Positions 23,347 to 33,896 are shown, counted from the first letter of the stretch. The stretch is DNA of 64,000 nucleotides from Symbiodinium natans (GCA_905221605.1 CAJNDS010002390.1:163239-227238), one strand, 5' to 3'. The notes: a model not told the origin generated them from the sequence alone. Translations and numbers: made by a program.

Positions 23347-23410
23347 TCCCATTTTGGTCTGCTGCGTCATAAGAGGGATTCTCTAAGTTAGGTTCCTTCT
23401 TGGGGTTACG
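23347..23410 (-). CDS. Candidate exon (NPKKEPNLENPSYDAADQNG)
   Basis: Minus-strand open frame ending at GGGAG|GTAACC, a canonical GT donor. Unassigned. Confidence 0.32.
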
Positions 23411-23712
23411 ATTCTAAGGCGGCCCGGAAGATTTAGGGTTTAGGGTTTAGGGTTTAGGGTTTAGGGTTTAGGGTTTAGGGTTTAGGGTTTAGGGCAAAAA
23501 GGGGCCTCAATGTTCAGAACTGACCATAAGAGCACGTTATTAGCTCGGATCGAGGCATGTGCTTTGGAATTTGGGGGACTTCATGTGTGATCTATAGGAG
23601 TTCTATAGGCATTGCAAGTCCTAAACCCTGACACCTAGTGCTCAATCCGAAGTCCTAATTCCTGATTCCTCAAAGCCTAAGCCCTAAACCCTAAATTCTA
23701 AAACCTAGATCC

Positions 23713-23813
23713 TGGGATATTCTCCCTTATACCAGCAGTCCTTCGTAGGGATTAGAAGAGGGGGCTACTCTAATCCCTCTTAAGGACTGTTAGTATAAAG
23801 GGGAACATCCCAA
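23713..23813. mobile_element. MITE-like family A copy, near complete
   Basis: Left TGGGATATTCTCCCTTATAC...CAGTCCTTCGTAGGG mirrors right TTAAGGACTGTTAGTATAAA...GGGAACATCCCAA. This is the best undisrupted copy and the empty-site reference for the 29.9-kb copy. Confidence 0.7.
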
Positions 23814-24384
23814 CCTAAATCCGACATCCTAAAACCTAAACCCTAAACCCTAAACCCTAAACCCTAAGAACCTGAGTCCTAAATCCGCATCCTCAATCAT
23901 CCCAGAAGGCCCCAGGGCGGCACCTGAACCGCCTCTGAACCCTAAACCCTACCTAAACCCTAAACCCTAAACCCTAAACCCTAAATCCTAAACCCTAAAC
24001 CCTAAATCCTGAATCCTAAACCCCTAAATCCTGCGTTCTAAAGGATGGGTCAAGCCGAGGGTTTAGTGTTTGGGGTTGAGGGTTGAGGGTTGAGGGTTTA
24101 GGGTTTAAGGTCAGGGTTTAGGGTTTAGGGTTTGGGGTTCGGAGCACACGAATTTCGTTAGGGATAAGAGCCCTAAACCTCCTAAACCATAAACCCGAAA
24201 CCCAAACCCCCAAAATGCCCTAAACCTGAAGCCCTAAACGCACAGAGAAGGGCCCGCCGGGCCTGTGTTCTTACACAGACTTGTCTGCAGGGTTTGGGGT
24301 TAGGGTTCAGGGTTCAGGGTTTAGGGTTAGAATGCAAAACTTTCCGCGGTTCACAGCCCTACAGACCTAAATCATCTCAACAAA

Positions 24385-24685
24385 ACACTAAACCCTAAAC
24401 CCGAAACCTAAATCCTAAACCCGAAACCCTAAACCCCTAACCCTAAACCCGAAACCCTAAACCCTAAACCCAAACCCTAAACCGTAACCCGAAACCCTAA
24501 ACCCTAAACCCCAAACCCCAAACCCTAAACCCTAAACCCTAAACCCTAGACCCTAAACCCTAAACCCTAAACCCTAAACCCCAAACCCTAAACCCGAAAC
24601 CCTAAACCCTAAACTTCTAAACCCTAAACCCTAAACCCCAACCCGAAACCGTAAACCCCAAACCCCAAACCCTAAACCCTAAACA
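24385..24685 (-). repeat. Degenerate telomere-like tract (CCCTAAA)
   Basis: ~40 units with CCCGAAA and CCCCAAA variants. Confidence 0.93.
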
Positions 24686-24775
24686 TCCTCGAGCAGGTGC
24701 AAGGCTTGGCTCCAGCCCGTGGGCACGCTGAAGGAGGGACCTCCAAAGGCTTCGAGGTTTTGGAACCCTTCAAAG
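24684..24775 (-). CDS. Candidate exon (FEGFQNLEAFGGPSFSVPTG)
   Basis: Thirty codons, continuing WSQALHLLEDV, between telomere-like tracts. Coding-like but unassigned. Confidence 0.35.
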
Positions 24776-25507
24776 GATTATAGGGTTTAGGGTTTAGGGT
24801 TTGGGCTTTAGGGTTTAGGGTTTAGGGTTTAGGGTTTAGGGTTTAGGGTTTAGGGTTTAGGGTTTAGGGTTTAGGGTTTAGGGTTTAGGGTTCAGGGTTT
24901 TCGGGCTTAGGGTTCAGGCTTCCGGGCTCAGGGTTTAGGGCCCTAACCCTAAACCCTAAACCCCAAAACCTAAACCCTAAACCCTATACCCTATGTCATA
25001 CCCCTTGACTTAAGTTTAGAGGGCTTCGGGGGTTAGGGAGTCGGTGGCTTCTTGGGGTGGCTTTGGCCTCCCGTGGACCTTTTTGGGAATCGACGACGGC
25101 CTTTTGGGGGGGCTCCATATGCCTTCTCGGGGGCGTTCCGGTTTAGGGTTTAGGGTTTAGGGTCTAGGGTCTAGGGTCTAGGGTTTAGGGTTTAGGGTGT
25201 AGGGTTTAGGGTTTAGGGTTCAGGGTTCAGGGATTAGGGTTAGGTTTAGGGTTGTTGTGGAGTTTGGCACTTGTTTGCCAGGCCCTCTTGGGGGCCTTCG
25301 AGGTTTGGGTCCGGGGCCTTTTCGGGGGCCTCCCATCCGTGCACCTTTTTGGAACTTTCTGGACGCAAGCTTCCGTCCTCCTTGGGCCTTTTCTGGCCTC
25401 CCGAGGGCGCTTTTGGTGATGTACTTAAGCTCGGCTTGTGAGCTGATTAGACAAAATAGACAAGCAACTTGGGAAATTCACGATGATGTCACATACAATT
25501 TCTACTT

Positions 25508-25798
25508 ATCTTGTCGTGAGGTTTAGGGTTGAGGGTGTAGGGTTTAGGGTAGGGTTAGGGTTTAGGGTTTAGGGTTTAGGGTTTAGGGTTTAGGGTTTAG
25601 GGTTTAGGGTTTAGGGTTTAGGGTTTAGGGTTTAGGGTTTAGGGTTTAGGGTTTAGGGTTTAGGGTTTAGGGTTTAGGGTTTAGGTTTAGGGTTTAGGGT
25701 TTAGGGTTTAGGGTTTAGGGTTTAGGGTTTAGGGTTTAGGTTTTAGGGTTTAGGGTTTAGGGTTTAGGTTTAGGGTTTAGGGTTTAGGGTTTAGGGCT
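25508..25798 (+). repeat. Telomere-like tract (TTTAGGG)
   Basis: ~40 units with a few 1-bp indels. Confidence 0.97.
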
Positions 25799-26163
25799 TG
25801 TAAGGGCTTCGGGTTTACAGATTCCGCCTACGCCCACCCTCAACCCCCTGACTCGTTATAAGCCATGCTGGGACCTTCTGTTTATTCAGGGTTTAGGGCT
25901 TAGGGCTTGGGGTTTAGGGTTTAGGGTTTCGGGCTTAGGGTTTAGGGTTTAGGGGTTAGGGTTTAGGGCCGGGTTTAGGGTTAGGGCGTCAAATTCCGAG
26001 CTTCAGTCAAGGTCGCTGAGCTGGATTCGTTGTCAGGGTTTGGGGTTGAGGGCTGTGGCATTAGGGGGAAGTGACTGTTGAGAACTTCCGCCCTGAAGCA
26101 GCTCCATCGAAAGACCCGTTGCAGAGTTACGTGTACTGAGAAGCTTTACTTGCTGCACGTTCT

Positions 26164-27591
26164 TCAGCTGTCGCCGCCACATCCAGCGTTGCCCCAAGTC
26201 ACCACAGATCCATCAGCCTGGATCGCAGCAAACGACCCGAACGAAGCTTGCACCTGGTGCACGTTCTTCAGCTCACCTCGTACGCTGCTGCTGTCGCCGC
26301 CAAAAGCAGCATCGCCCCAAGTCACCACAGAGCCATCAGCCCGGATCGCAGCAAACGCCGCAGATGAAGCTTGCACCTGCTGCACGTTCTTCAGCTCACC
26401 GTGTACGGTACTGCTATCGCCACCAAATGCAGCATCGCCCCAAGTCACCACAGAGCCATCAGCCCGGATCGCAGCAAAAGCACGTGAAGAAGCTTGCATG
26501 TGCTGCACGTCCTTCAGCTCACCGTGTACGGTACTGCTATCGCCACCATGCGCAGCACTGCCCCAAGTCACCACAGATCCATCAGCCCGGATCGCAGCAA
26601 ACGCCTTTGAAGAGGCTTGCACGTGCAGCACATTCCTCAGCTCACCTTGTACGGTACTGCTGTCACCGCCAGATGCAGCATCGCCCCAAGTCACCACAGA
26701 TCCATCAGCCCGGATCGCAGCAAACGCCTTTGAAGAAAATTGCACCTGCAGCACATTCCTCAGCTCACCTTGTACGGTACTGCTGTGGCCGCCAAATCCA
26801 GGACTGCCCCAAGTTATCACAGAGCCATCAGCCCGGATCGCAGCAAACGCCGTAAAAGAAGCTTGCACCTGCTGCACGTTCTTCAGCTCACCTTGCACGG
26901 TAGCATTGCCCCAAGTCACCACAGATCCATCAGCCCGGATCGCAGCAAACGACCCGAACGAAGCTTGCACCTGCTGCACGTTCTTCAGCTCACCTCGTAC
27001 GATGCTGCTGTCGCCGCCAAAAGCAGCATTGCCCCAAGTCACCACAGAGCCATCAGCACGGATCGCAGCAAACGCCGCGAAAGAAGCCTGCACCTGCTGC
27101 ACGTTCTTCAGCTCGCCTTGTATGGTACTGCTGTCGCCACCAAATGCAGCATCGCCCCAAGTCACCACAGAGCCATCAGCCCGGATCGCAGCAAATGCAC
27201 GTGAAGAAGCTTGCACGTGCTGCACGTCCTTGAGCTCACCTTGCACGGTACTGCTGTCGCCACCATATGCAGCATCGCCCCAAGTGTTTACAGATCCATC
27301 ACCCAGCAGAAAAGCCCAGGCAGCTTTGGTTTCATGCACTCCCCAAAAGAACTTTGAAGTTTTCGCTCGTACCTCTCCCACATGCAGGGTCAGCACGTCG
27401 TTGTCTCGCAAGCCTGTTTCCTTGACAGTGCCCCCGGCCAGAGCATCTCCAGAGGTTGTCAGCAGCTTTCCCTTGCCCACGCCCAGAGCACTCTGGGCCA
27501 TGTGCCTCAAGCAGTCAATGGAGACGTCCGGCTCTATTTCCAAAGCAACACTCCGGCCACTGAGGAGGTGCACGTGAACTGACATCGACAT
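26164..27591 (-). CDS. Ubiquitin-like / RCC1-like repeat protein, intronless
   Basis: A single uninterrupted frame of 475 codons from the Met in MSMSVHVHLLSGR; an upstream in-frame Met at 27660 would add 23 poorly conserved residues. Residues ~3-75 look like a ubiquitin-type beta-grasp domain (VHVHLLSGRSVALEIEPD ... LRDNDVLTLHVGEV). From ~90 on come ten repeats of about 41 residues with core AFAAIRADGSVVTWGD and GELKNVQQVQAS, an RCC1-like beta-propeller pattern shorter than the classic 50-60-residue unit. Proteins of this type are often annotated as HERC-like E3 ligases in symbiotic dinoflagellates, but no HECT domain is present and I would not claim ligase activity; a scaffold role is a guess. 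The last repeat is broken by a 19-bp deletion that brings in TGA. The lack of introns contrasts sharply with the neighbouring genes and suggests a retrocopy. Confidence 0.85.
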   Translation of the reverse strand: MSMSVHVHLLSGRSVALEIEPDVSIDCLRHMAQSALGVGKGKLLTTSGDALAGGTVKETGLRDNDVLTLHVGEVRAKTSKFFWGVHETKAAWAFLLGDGSVNTWGDAAYGGDSSTVQGELKDVQHVQASSRAFAAIRADGSVVTWGDAAFGGDSSTIQGELKNVQQVQASFAAFAAIRADGSVVTWGNAAFGGDSSIVRGELKNVQQVQASFGSFAAIRADGSVVTWGNATVQGELKNVQQVQASFTAFAAIRADGSVITWGSPGFGGHSSTVQGELRNVLQVQFSSKAFAAIRADGSVVTWGDAASGGDSSTVQGELRNVLHVQASSKAFAAIRADGSVVTWGSAAHGGDSSTVHGELKDVQHMQASSRAFAAIRADGSVVTWGDAAFGGDSSTVHGELKNVQQVQASSAAFAAIRADGSVVTWGDAAFGGDSSSVRGELKNVHQVQASFGSFAAIQADGSVVTWGNAGCGGDS

Positions 27592-28126
27592 GGTGCTGCC
27601 TGAATCGCCCCTTGCGGTCTTGGCGATAGGTGAGGTAACTGTAGTTAAGCTAGGTAGCAAGTTGAGGTTTGAGCCCTAAACCCTAAACCCTACACCCTAA
27701 ACCCCACAGCATGAAACGCTAACCTCAGAGGATCTCTATGAGGTTCGGGTGGCGAAGGTTCCTCCCAGAACCATGGACGACAAGAGTTGCCCCTTTCTTT
27801 GTCTACATGTGTTTTTGTTAAAGGAACCTTACCCCCTGAACAAGGGGGAAGAAAGGTGGTCCTAGTGCTGGTACAAGTAGCGGAGCTGTAGCCAGCCAAG
27901 CAAGGCTCATGGAATCTCACCTAGGAGCTGCCTGTCATTCGCCTTCGAGCAAGACCCGAGCAGCAAGTCCCCCCAAAACCCTACACCCTACACCCTAAAC
28001 CCTAAACCCTAAACCCTAAACCCTAAACCCTAAACCCTAAACCCCGAACCCTAAACCCTAAACCCTAAACCAAAGCTCGGCCCCCTAGTTCATGGCCCCA
28101 GGTAGCTCTGAAAGAGCCCGCAACCC

Positions 28127-28312
28127 CTAAGCACCAAGATTCTCAGGGTTGTAAAGGTTTCTAGGGTACCAAGGTACTTGTACCAGGTGGGGCTTATAGA
28201 TCCTAAACATCTCAAGCCTTTGTGAGGGAAAATCGCCAGGCGGAAACACTAAGCCGCCTTTACCAAAGACTACAAAGCCATGAGCCCTCAGCCCTAAAAG
28301 TCCTAAAAACAC
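28127..28312 (-). CDS. Candidate exon (FPPGDFPSQRLEMFRIYKPH)
   Basis: A 61-codon minus-strand frame with varied residues ending LYNPENLGA then TGA... no homology recognised. Just upstream (transcript sense) of the RCC1-like gene. Confidence 0.3.
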   Translation of the reverse strand: MFLGLLGLRAHGFVVFGKGGLVFPPGDFPSQRLEMFRIYKPHLVQVPWYPRNLYNPENLGA

Positions 28313-28431
28313 CTTAGGCCCAAACCCTAAACCCTAAACCCTAGACCCTAGACCATAAACCCTAAACCCTAAACCCTAAACCCTAAACCCTAAACCCCAA
28401 ACCCCAGACCCTAAACCCCAAACCCTGTCCC

Positions 28432-28512
28432 GTGCTCGGCATGGGCCTGTGCTCAGACGAGCTGACTCAATCTCGAACTCGGCCCACATTGCAATCCCAT
28501 GGCACCTCCAGG
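28432..28512 (-). CDS. Candidate exon (CHGIAMWAEFEIESARLSTG)
   Basis: Island between telomere-like tracts, open for 27 codons on the minus strand. Unassigned. Confidence 0.3.
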
Positions 28513-29167
28513 TTTAGGGTTTAGGGTTTAGGGTTTAGGGTTTAGGGTTTAGGGTTTAGGGTTTAGGGTGTAGGGTTTAGGGTTTAGGGTTTACGGTTTA
28601 GGGCTTAGGGACCTCCAGGTTTAGGGCGTTTCTTGGTGTTGTTGGGGCTCTTTGGGTTTTGGGGCTTTTAGGGCCTTTTAGGGCCTTTTAAGGCCTTTTA
28701 GGTCTTTTAGGGCTTTCTAGGGCTTTTTCGGACTTTTTAGGTGTTTTAGGGTTGACTCCCGCGAAAGATGAGCCCGTAAACCCCAAAACCCTAAACCCTA
28801 ACGCCTTGAGCTCTGCACCCCTGAACCGAAGGTTGCTCTTGACTTAGGCTTTCGGCTTTAACGCACAGGCGCAGAGTTTGACCCTCAACTCCAGGTTTAG
28901 GGTCTAGGTCTAGGGTCTAGGGTTTGAGGTTTACGTTTAGGGTTTGGGGCTAGGGTTTAGGTGTAAAGGGTCTAGGGCTAGGGTTTAGGTTTAGGGTTTA
29001 ATTAGGGCTAGGGTTTTGAGGACTAAGCCCCACCTAGCGTTAGCGCTTTGTTCGCTCTTGGGTCTCTTCGCGCCTCGACCCTACATCCATGCACCCGCAA
29101 GTCAGGGCTTGAGAGCACAAAAAAATGTTCGATAAGTACAGCAGTATATTGACATGGTTAATAATGA

Positions 29168-29204
29168 TAATATATATATATACATGTATATATATATATG
29201 CATT
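29168..29204. repeat. TA microsatellite
   Basis: Two short TA runs around ACATGTAT. Confidence 0.85.
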
Positions 29205-29504
29205 CGTATACACAAGGCATAGTGCAACAAAGTGCAAAGAACTTGAGGGGCAAAGCCGAGAACAACGAAAGCTGGCCTGGATCCACGCCCTGGTGGATTG
29301 CTTTATGCCTTCTACGCACCAAGGAGACAGTACGACCGCAACCCTAAACCCTAAAACCTAAACCCTAAACCCTAAACCCTAACCCTAAACCCTAAACCCT
29401 AAACCCTGACCGCGATCTATAGCTGACGATCCCGTAATCCACATGCTGAAGAGACCATGAGCTCATAGAGGTCGCGATCTGGACCTCAAGAGCTACCCAA
29501 AACC

Positions 29505-29638
29505 CTTAAAACCCTAAACCCTTAAAACCCTAAACCCTTAAAACCCTAAACCCTTAAACCCTAAACCCTTAAAACCCTAAACCCTTAAACCCCTAAACCC
29601 TTAAACCCTAAACCCTTAAAACCCTAAACCCTAAACCC
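29505..29638 (-). repeat. Array of CCCTAAACCCTTAAAA-type units
   Basis: Alternating CCCTAAA and CCCTTAAAA, a higher-order variant of the telomere repeat. Confidence 0.9.
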
Positions 29639-29746
29639 AAAACACGCTGCGGACGTCACGTTTGGAGCAACATGCGCTCGCGGAGACAGCGATCCCGGTC
29701 CGCGGAGCTGAGACGAAAAGAACCCTAAACCCTAGTTAAACCCTAA

Positions 29747-29880
29747 ACCCTAAGCCCTAAGCCCTAAGCCCTAAGCCCTAAGCCCTAAGCCCTAAGCCCT
29801 AAGCCCTAAGCCCTAAGCCCTAAGCCCTAAGCCCTTAAGCCCTTAAGCCCTTAAGCCCTAAGCCCTAAGCCCTAAGCCCG
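29747..29880 (-). repeat. Homogeneous variant array CCCTAAG
   Basis: About 18 CCCTAAG units; sister variant on the other strand at 43160-43290. Confidence 0.95.
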
Positions 29881-29921
29881 CCCTCTGTCTGGAGCGTAAC
29901 GCTCAAAGATACCCTGTATCT

Positions 29922-30063
29922 TGAAGTCTTCCCTCTTATACTAGCAGGGTTTAGGGTTTAGGGTTTGGGGTTTAGGGTTTAGGGTTTAGTCTTTCATAGG
30001 GATTCTAATACCCCCTATTTTCATCCCTAATCAGGACTGTCAGTATCAGGGGAAACATCCCAA
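29922..30063. mobile_element. MITE-like family A copy interrupted by a telomere-like insertion
   Basis: Arms CTTCCCTCTTATACTAGCA and GTCTTTCATAGGG are continuous except for exactly six GGGTTTA-type units at 29947-29988. The right arm (AGGACTGTCAGTATCAGGGG ... ACATCCCAA) is intact. Confidence 0.72.
29947..29988 (+). repeat. Six-unit telomere-like insertion inside a MITE
   Basis: GGGTTTA x2, GGGTTTG, GGGTTTA x3: exactly 42 bp between TAGCA and GTCTTTC. Confidence 0.93.
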
Positions 30064-31267
30064 CCTGTATGTGCTATTGATTGGCCTAGACCGAATTGTC
30101 GATTGCACCTGTTTTTTTTTCGGCATATGCATGCGCTCACACCTCAGAGAATACGCTCTCATACCGACCGCGATCTATAGGCAACGACCGCACATCTATC
30201 GCCACCCCCCCCCCTCTTACCGAGAAAATTCGCTGAATGGCGAAGCCCTCCCCCCGCTTTGCCTGATAGAGTCAGAACGCCGCCCTCTCTTTCCCCCACT
30301 TTACCTCACAGATTTCACAAAGCCCCCTCTCTTTTCCTTCCATTTTCCGTCGACATCAGGTCAAACGCAGCGAGCCCTGGTTTGGACCGGTTCCTTGCTA
30401 AAGCAAGCAGAACTGAAGCCCAGCTACGCTAGCTCTGGTGGTAATGATATGTTAGTATAGAAGGATAACAACACAAAAAATCTAAAACTATAGAATGATG
30501 ATAAATGGTATTAAGAGTACCAGAATATCAGAACATAAGAACACAGTAACATATTAAGATTCTAACAGAATAACATATGTCCGTGTCCTTGAAGGTTCAC
30601 GGGTAGTTGCAAGTAAGGTTCTAAGATCCCCAAGTGGAGTAAAAACCAGCTATAAGCTATACTGCAGGGTTCTTAAGGGACGGGGCTTCAAGGTTGGCAT
30701 GTTACCCCAAGGTTCCCTAATGCTTCCCGCTACTCCCGAAGGCTCCTAAGCTTCCATAAGGCTCGCTAGGTACCTAGCCCCCATGATCCCCCTCCCTGAA
30801 GAACCCTATAATATGGCTCGAGCTGCGCCTCCGTTAGACCCATGAACCTTCCTACCCGCCGAACTTCTGGGTTTAGGGTTTAGGGTTAAGGGTCGGAAAG
30901 GGTCAACGTTGAGCATAGGCTTAACCTGTACTCGGGTCTAGGAGTTAGGGCTTAGGATTGGGGGTTTAGCCTTTGGGGTTCACGGTTCAGGATGTAGGGT
31001 TTAGGGGCTTCGGGTCAGAAAGAGACAAGGTTAAGCATAGGCTTTAACCAAAACCCTAAACCCAAACTCTAAACCCTAAGCCCTAACCACAAGGCGGCAC
31101 CTGCCCGCAGCATTTGCACCAATCCTGGGCAAAAGTCGCAGAGGGAACAGTCAAGGGTTTGGTTAGGTTTAGGGTTTAGGGCTTTGGGGTACAGGGTTTA
31201 GGGTTTAGGGTTTAGGGTTTAGGGTTTAGGGTTTAGGGTTTAGGGTTTAGGGTTTAGGGTTTAGGGC

Positions 31268-31530
31268 TGAGGGTGTAGCTTCATCAAGGTGAAGATGCCA
31301 CCCTGAGCTTCGCTGCGTTGCTTTTGCTCTTTCGTGTTTAGGGTTTAGGGTTTAGGGTTTAGGGTTTAGGGTTTAGGGTTTAGGGTTTAGGGTTTAGGGT
31401 TTAGGGTTTAGGGTTTAGGGTTTAGGGTTTAGGGTTTAGGGTTTAGGGCATTTGGCACGAACACCACTGCAAAAGCACCGAAAGAGAAGGGCACAGAAGG
31501 AATCCCTGAATCCCAAGCCGGATTTGTTAC
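31268..31530 (-). CDS. Two candidate exons either side of a telomere-like tract
   Basis: At 31268-31340 one minus-strand frame reads EAQGGIFTLMKLHPQ; at 31448-31530 another reads NPAWDSGIPSVPFSFGAFAV. The 31345-31447 tract separates them. Unassigned. Confidence 0.28.
31345..31447 (+). repeat. Telomere-like tract (TTTAGGG)
   Basis: ~15 perfect units. Confidence 0.96.
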
Positions 31531-31639
31531 GGGTTTCAGGCTTGAAAGTTTAGGGGCCCTGGGTCCTGGACCTTAAACCCCGAAACCCCCCGCTACCAAA
31601 CTCACTTATCCCTGAAACCCTAAAGTCCCAAAGGAGCCT

Positions 31640-31870
31640 AAGCAGCAAAAAACCTTGGGCCGCTAAGGTCCCTGAAGTCCCTAAAGTCCCCTAAACTCCC
31701 TACGGTCCCTACCGTGCCTAAAGTGCCCAAAGTCCCTCGAGTCCCTATGCAGACGAAAGTCCCTAAAGTCCGGAAAAATTCTCTATAAAGCCGCCAAAGT
31801 GTAAGTACAGTCCCTAAAGCCACTATACATTCCCTAAAGTCCCCTAAAGCCCCTCAGGCCCCCAAAGCCC
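31640..31870 (-). repeat. Degenerate GTCCCTAAA array
   Basis: Units of the form (G)TCCCTAAAG, a variant with an extra T. Confidence 0.8.
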
Positions 31871-32011
31871 CTAAAGTAAGCTCCAAATTTTGCCCTAAAC
31901 CCTCAACCCTAAACCCTAAACGTTGCCCTAAACCCTATACCCTAAACCCTAAACCCTAAAACCTAAACCCTAAACCGTAAACCCTAAACCCTAAACCCTA
32001 AACTAAACCTG

Positions 32012-32092
32012 TCTGAGGTCGGCACCTCATCGCCGACTCGGCTGGGCCGTCGGAGGAGAGGTCGAGGTGAAGGACGCGGCACGGACTGAGCA
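32012..32092 (-). CDS. Candidate exon (ELLSPCRVLHLDLSSDGPAE)
   Basis: Open minus-strand island with coding-like composition; all three minus frames are partly open, so frame choice is uncertain. Confidence 0.27.
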
Positions 32093-32644
32093 ACTCTAGG
32101 GTTTTGGGGTTTAGGGTTTAGGGTTTGGGGTTCAGGGTTTTAGGGTTTAGGGTTTGGGGTTTGGGGTTTAGGATTTAGGGTTCGGGGTTTAGGGGGTTCA
32201 GGGTTTTTGGACCCTAAACCCGAAATCTCTTGCATCTGCTTGCGTGTTCGTGCCCAGCACTGTCACTTTTCTTTTGCATGTATTCTGCATGTCTCGGTCG
32301 GGCCCCCTTGCAGCGTTTGAGGCACTTTTGAATCTGTCGCAGCCTTCTTGTGTTACCCTAAACCCTAAACCCTAAACCCTAAACCCTCAGAAGCCTTTTG
32401 AGAGCCTCGCTGGAGCCATTTCTTGGGGCAACCGCTTTGGAAGCCAAGCCAACACTGCCTACACGGGCGAAGAACTTCAACAATTAAGGTTTGGGGGTTT
32501 AGGGTTTAGGGTTTAGGGTTTGGGGGTTTAGGGGTTTAGGGGGGTGTAGGGTTCAGGGTTCAGGGTTTAGGGTTTAGGGTTTAGGGTTTGGGGTTTAGGT
32601 CTTGAGTTTGGAGTTTAGGGTTCGGGGCTTAGGTCTTGGAGTTT

Positions 32645-32785
32645 GGAGTTTTGGGATATTCTTCGTCTTGCAACACCTGGTGATGGGCAGGTCTGCAGCA
32701 TGGCCTGCTCAGCGCCCGCCACGCCATCTCACACAGGTTGCACCTCGGCACAACGAAGAGGAAGAAATGGCCGGCGGTCTAACAT
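32645..32785 (-). CDS. Candidate exon (HFFLFVVPRCNLCEMAWRAL)
   Basis: About 43 open codons on the minus strand, Cys-rich. A plus-strand frame is also open here. No family recognised. Confidence 0.3.
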
Positions 32786-33011
32786 AGACTTTCCCTACAC
32801 CCTCAACCCTCGACCCTCAACCCTAACCCCTCAACCCTAAACCCTAAACCCTAACCTTGACCCTAAACCCTAAAACCCCAAACGCTAAACCCAAAAAACC
32901 CAAACCCTAAACCCTAAACCCCAAACCCGAAAGCCTAAATCCGAAACCCGAAACCCTAAACCCTAAACCCCAACCCTAAACCCTATACCCTAAACCCTGA
33001 ACCTTAAATCC

Positions 33012-33098
33012 TGAACCCTCGGGTCGAAGGTCCGGGCTCCAGCGGCCGATTCCGCGCCGGCACAAGGAAGGGGTTGGCCGCCTCGACAAGGGCCGCTG
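33012..33098 (-). CDS. Candidate exon (ALVEAANPFLVPARNRPLEP)
   Basis: Island between C- and G-type tracts, 29 open codons. Unassigned. Confidence 0.33.
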
Positions 33099-33896
33099 TC
33101 AGGGTTTAGGGTTTAGGGTTTAGGGTTTAGGGTTTCGGGTTTAGGGTTTAGGGTTTCGGGTTTAGGGTTTAGAGTTTAGAGTTTGGGGTTTAGGGTTTAG
33201 GGATTTTCAAGGGGATTTAGGCGTTTGAGGCTCAGGGTTTGGGAGTTTTGGGCTTACGGTTCAGGATTGCAACATACAGCTCATACAGTGGCAGTTGAAT
33301 CGAGAAAACTAGGACTAGCCAGGAAGCATTGTACAGACCCAATAAACGGCTATTTCTGTCTGGGGGGGGGCCGAATCGTAATCATGATGTTCACAGCCTC
33401 TTCCGTTGAACTTCTACGGCCTCCTATACCTCAACGGTACTTCTAAACCCTAAACCCTAAACCCTAAACCCTAAACCCTAAACCCTATACCAGGGATGCG
33501 TCGACTCGAAGGTGTTCGACGTTGAGGCTTCGGGCGCCCTGGTCGTTGAGGGGTCTCGGGCTTCAAGTGCGTACTATAGCGGCCTGAATAATTAGAAACA
33601 CCTACACCTCAACCCTAAACCCTAAACCCTAAACCCTAAACCCTAAACCCTAAACCCTTGCACAGCCCTAAACAGCCCTAAACAGCCATAAGCCTGTTGC
33701 GGCTCATGCCCCCTTTCTCTTGGACCTTGTACCAAAGGGCTCGTTAAAACTCTTACCCGGGGTCTGAAGCCTCTAGATACAAGGTCTGAACACTCAACCT
33801 GCCTCTGGGCTTAGGGTTTAGGTTTAGGGTTTAGGGTTCAGGGTTAGGGTTTAGGGCTTTGGATTTAGGCTTTAGGCTTCAGGGGGTTTCTAGAGA

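Larger units (their letters stand above)
18711..26163. other. Unassigned interval between aminotransferase and RCC1-like gene
   Basis: Telomere-like tracts alternate with 50-150-bp islands; one family C and one family D MITE-like copy and one family A copy. Several islands read as exon-like on the minus strand and are listed individually. The 5' end of the aminotransferase should lie here. No plus-strand gene is convincing. Confidence 0.6.

Noticed and set aside
26078-27577. 499-codon plus-strand ORF opposite the RCC1-like gene
   Set aside because: Antisense shadow: its repeats (PSARIAANA..EACTC) are the complement of the 123-bp coding repeat. The minus frame has recognisable domains.
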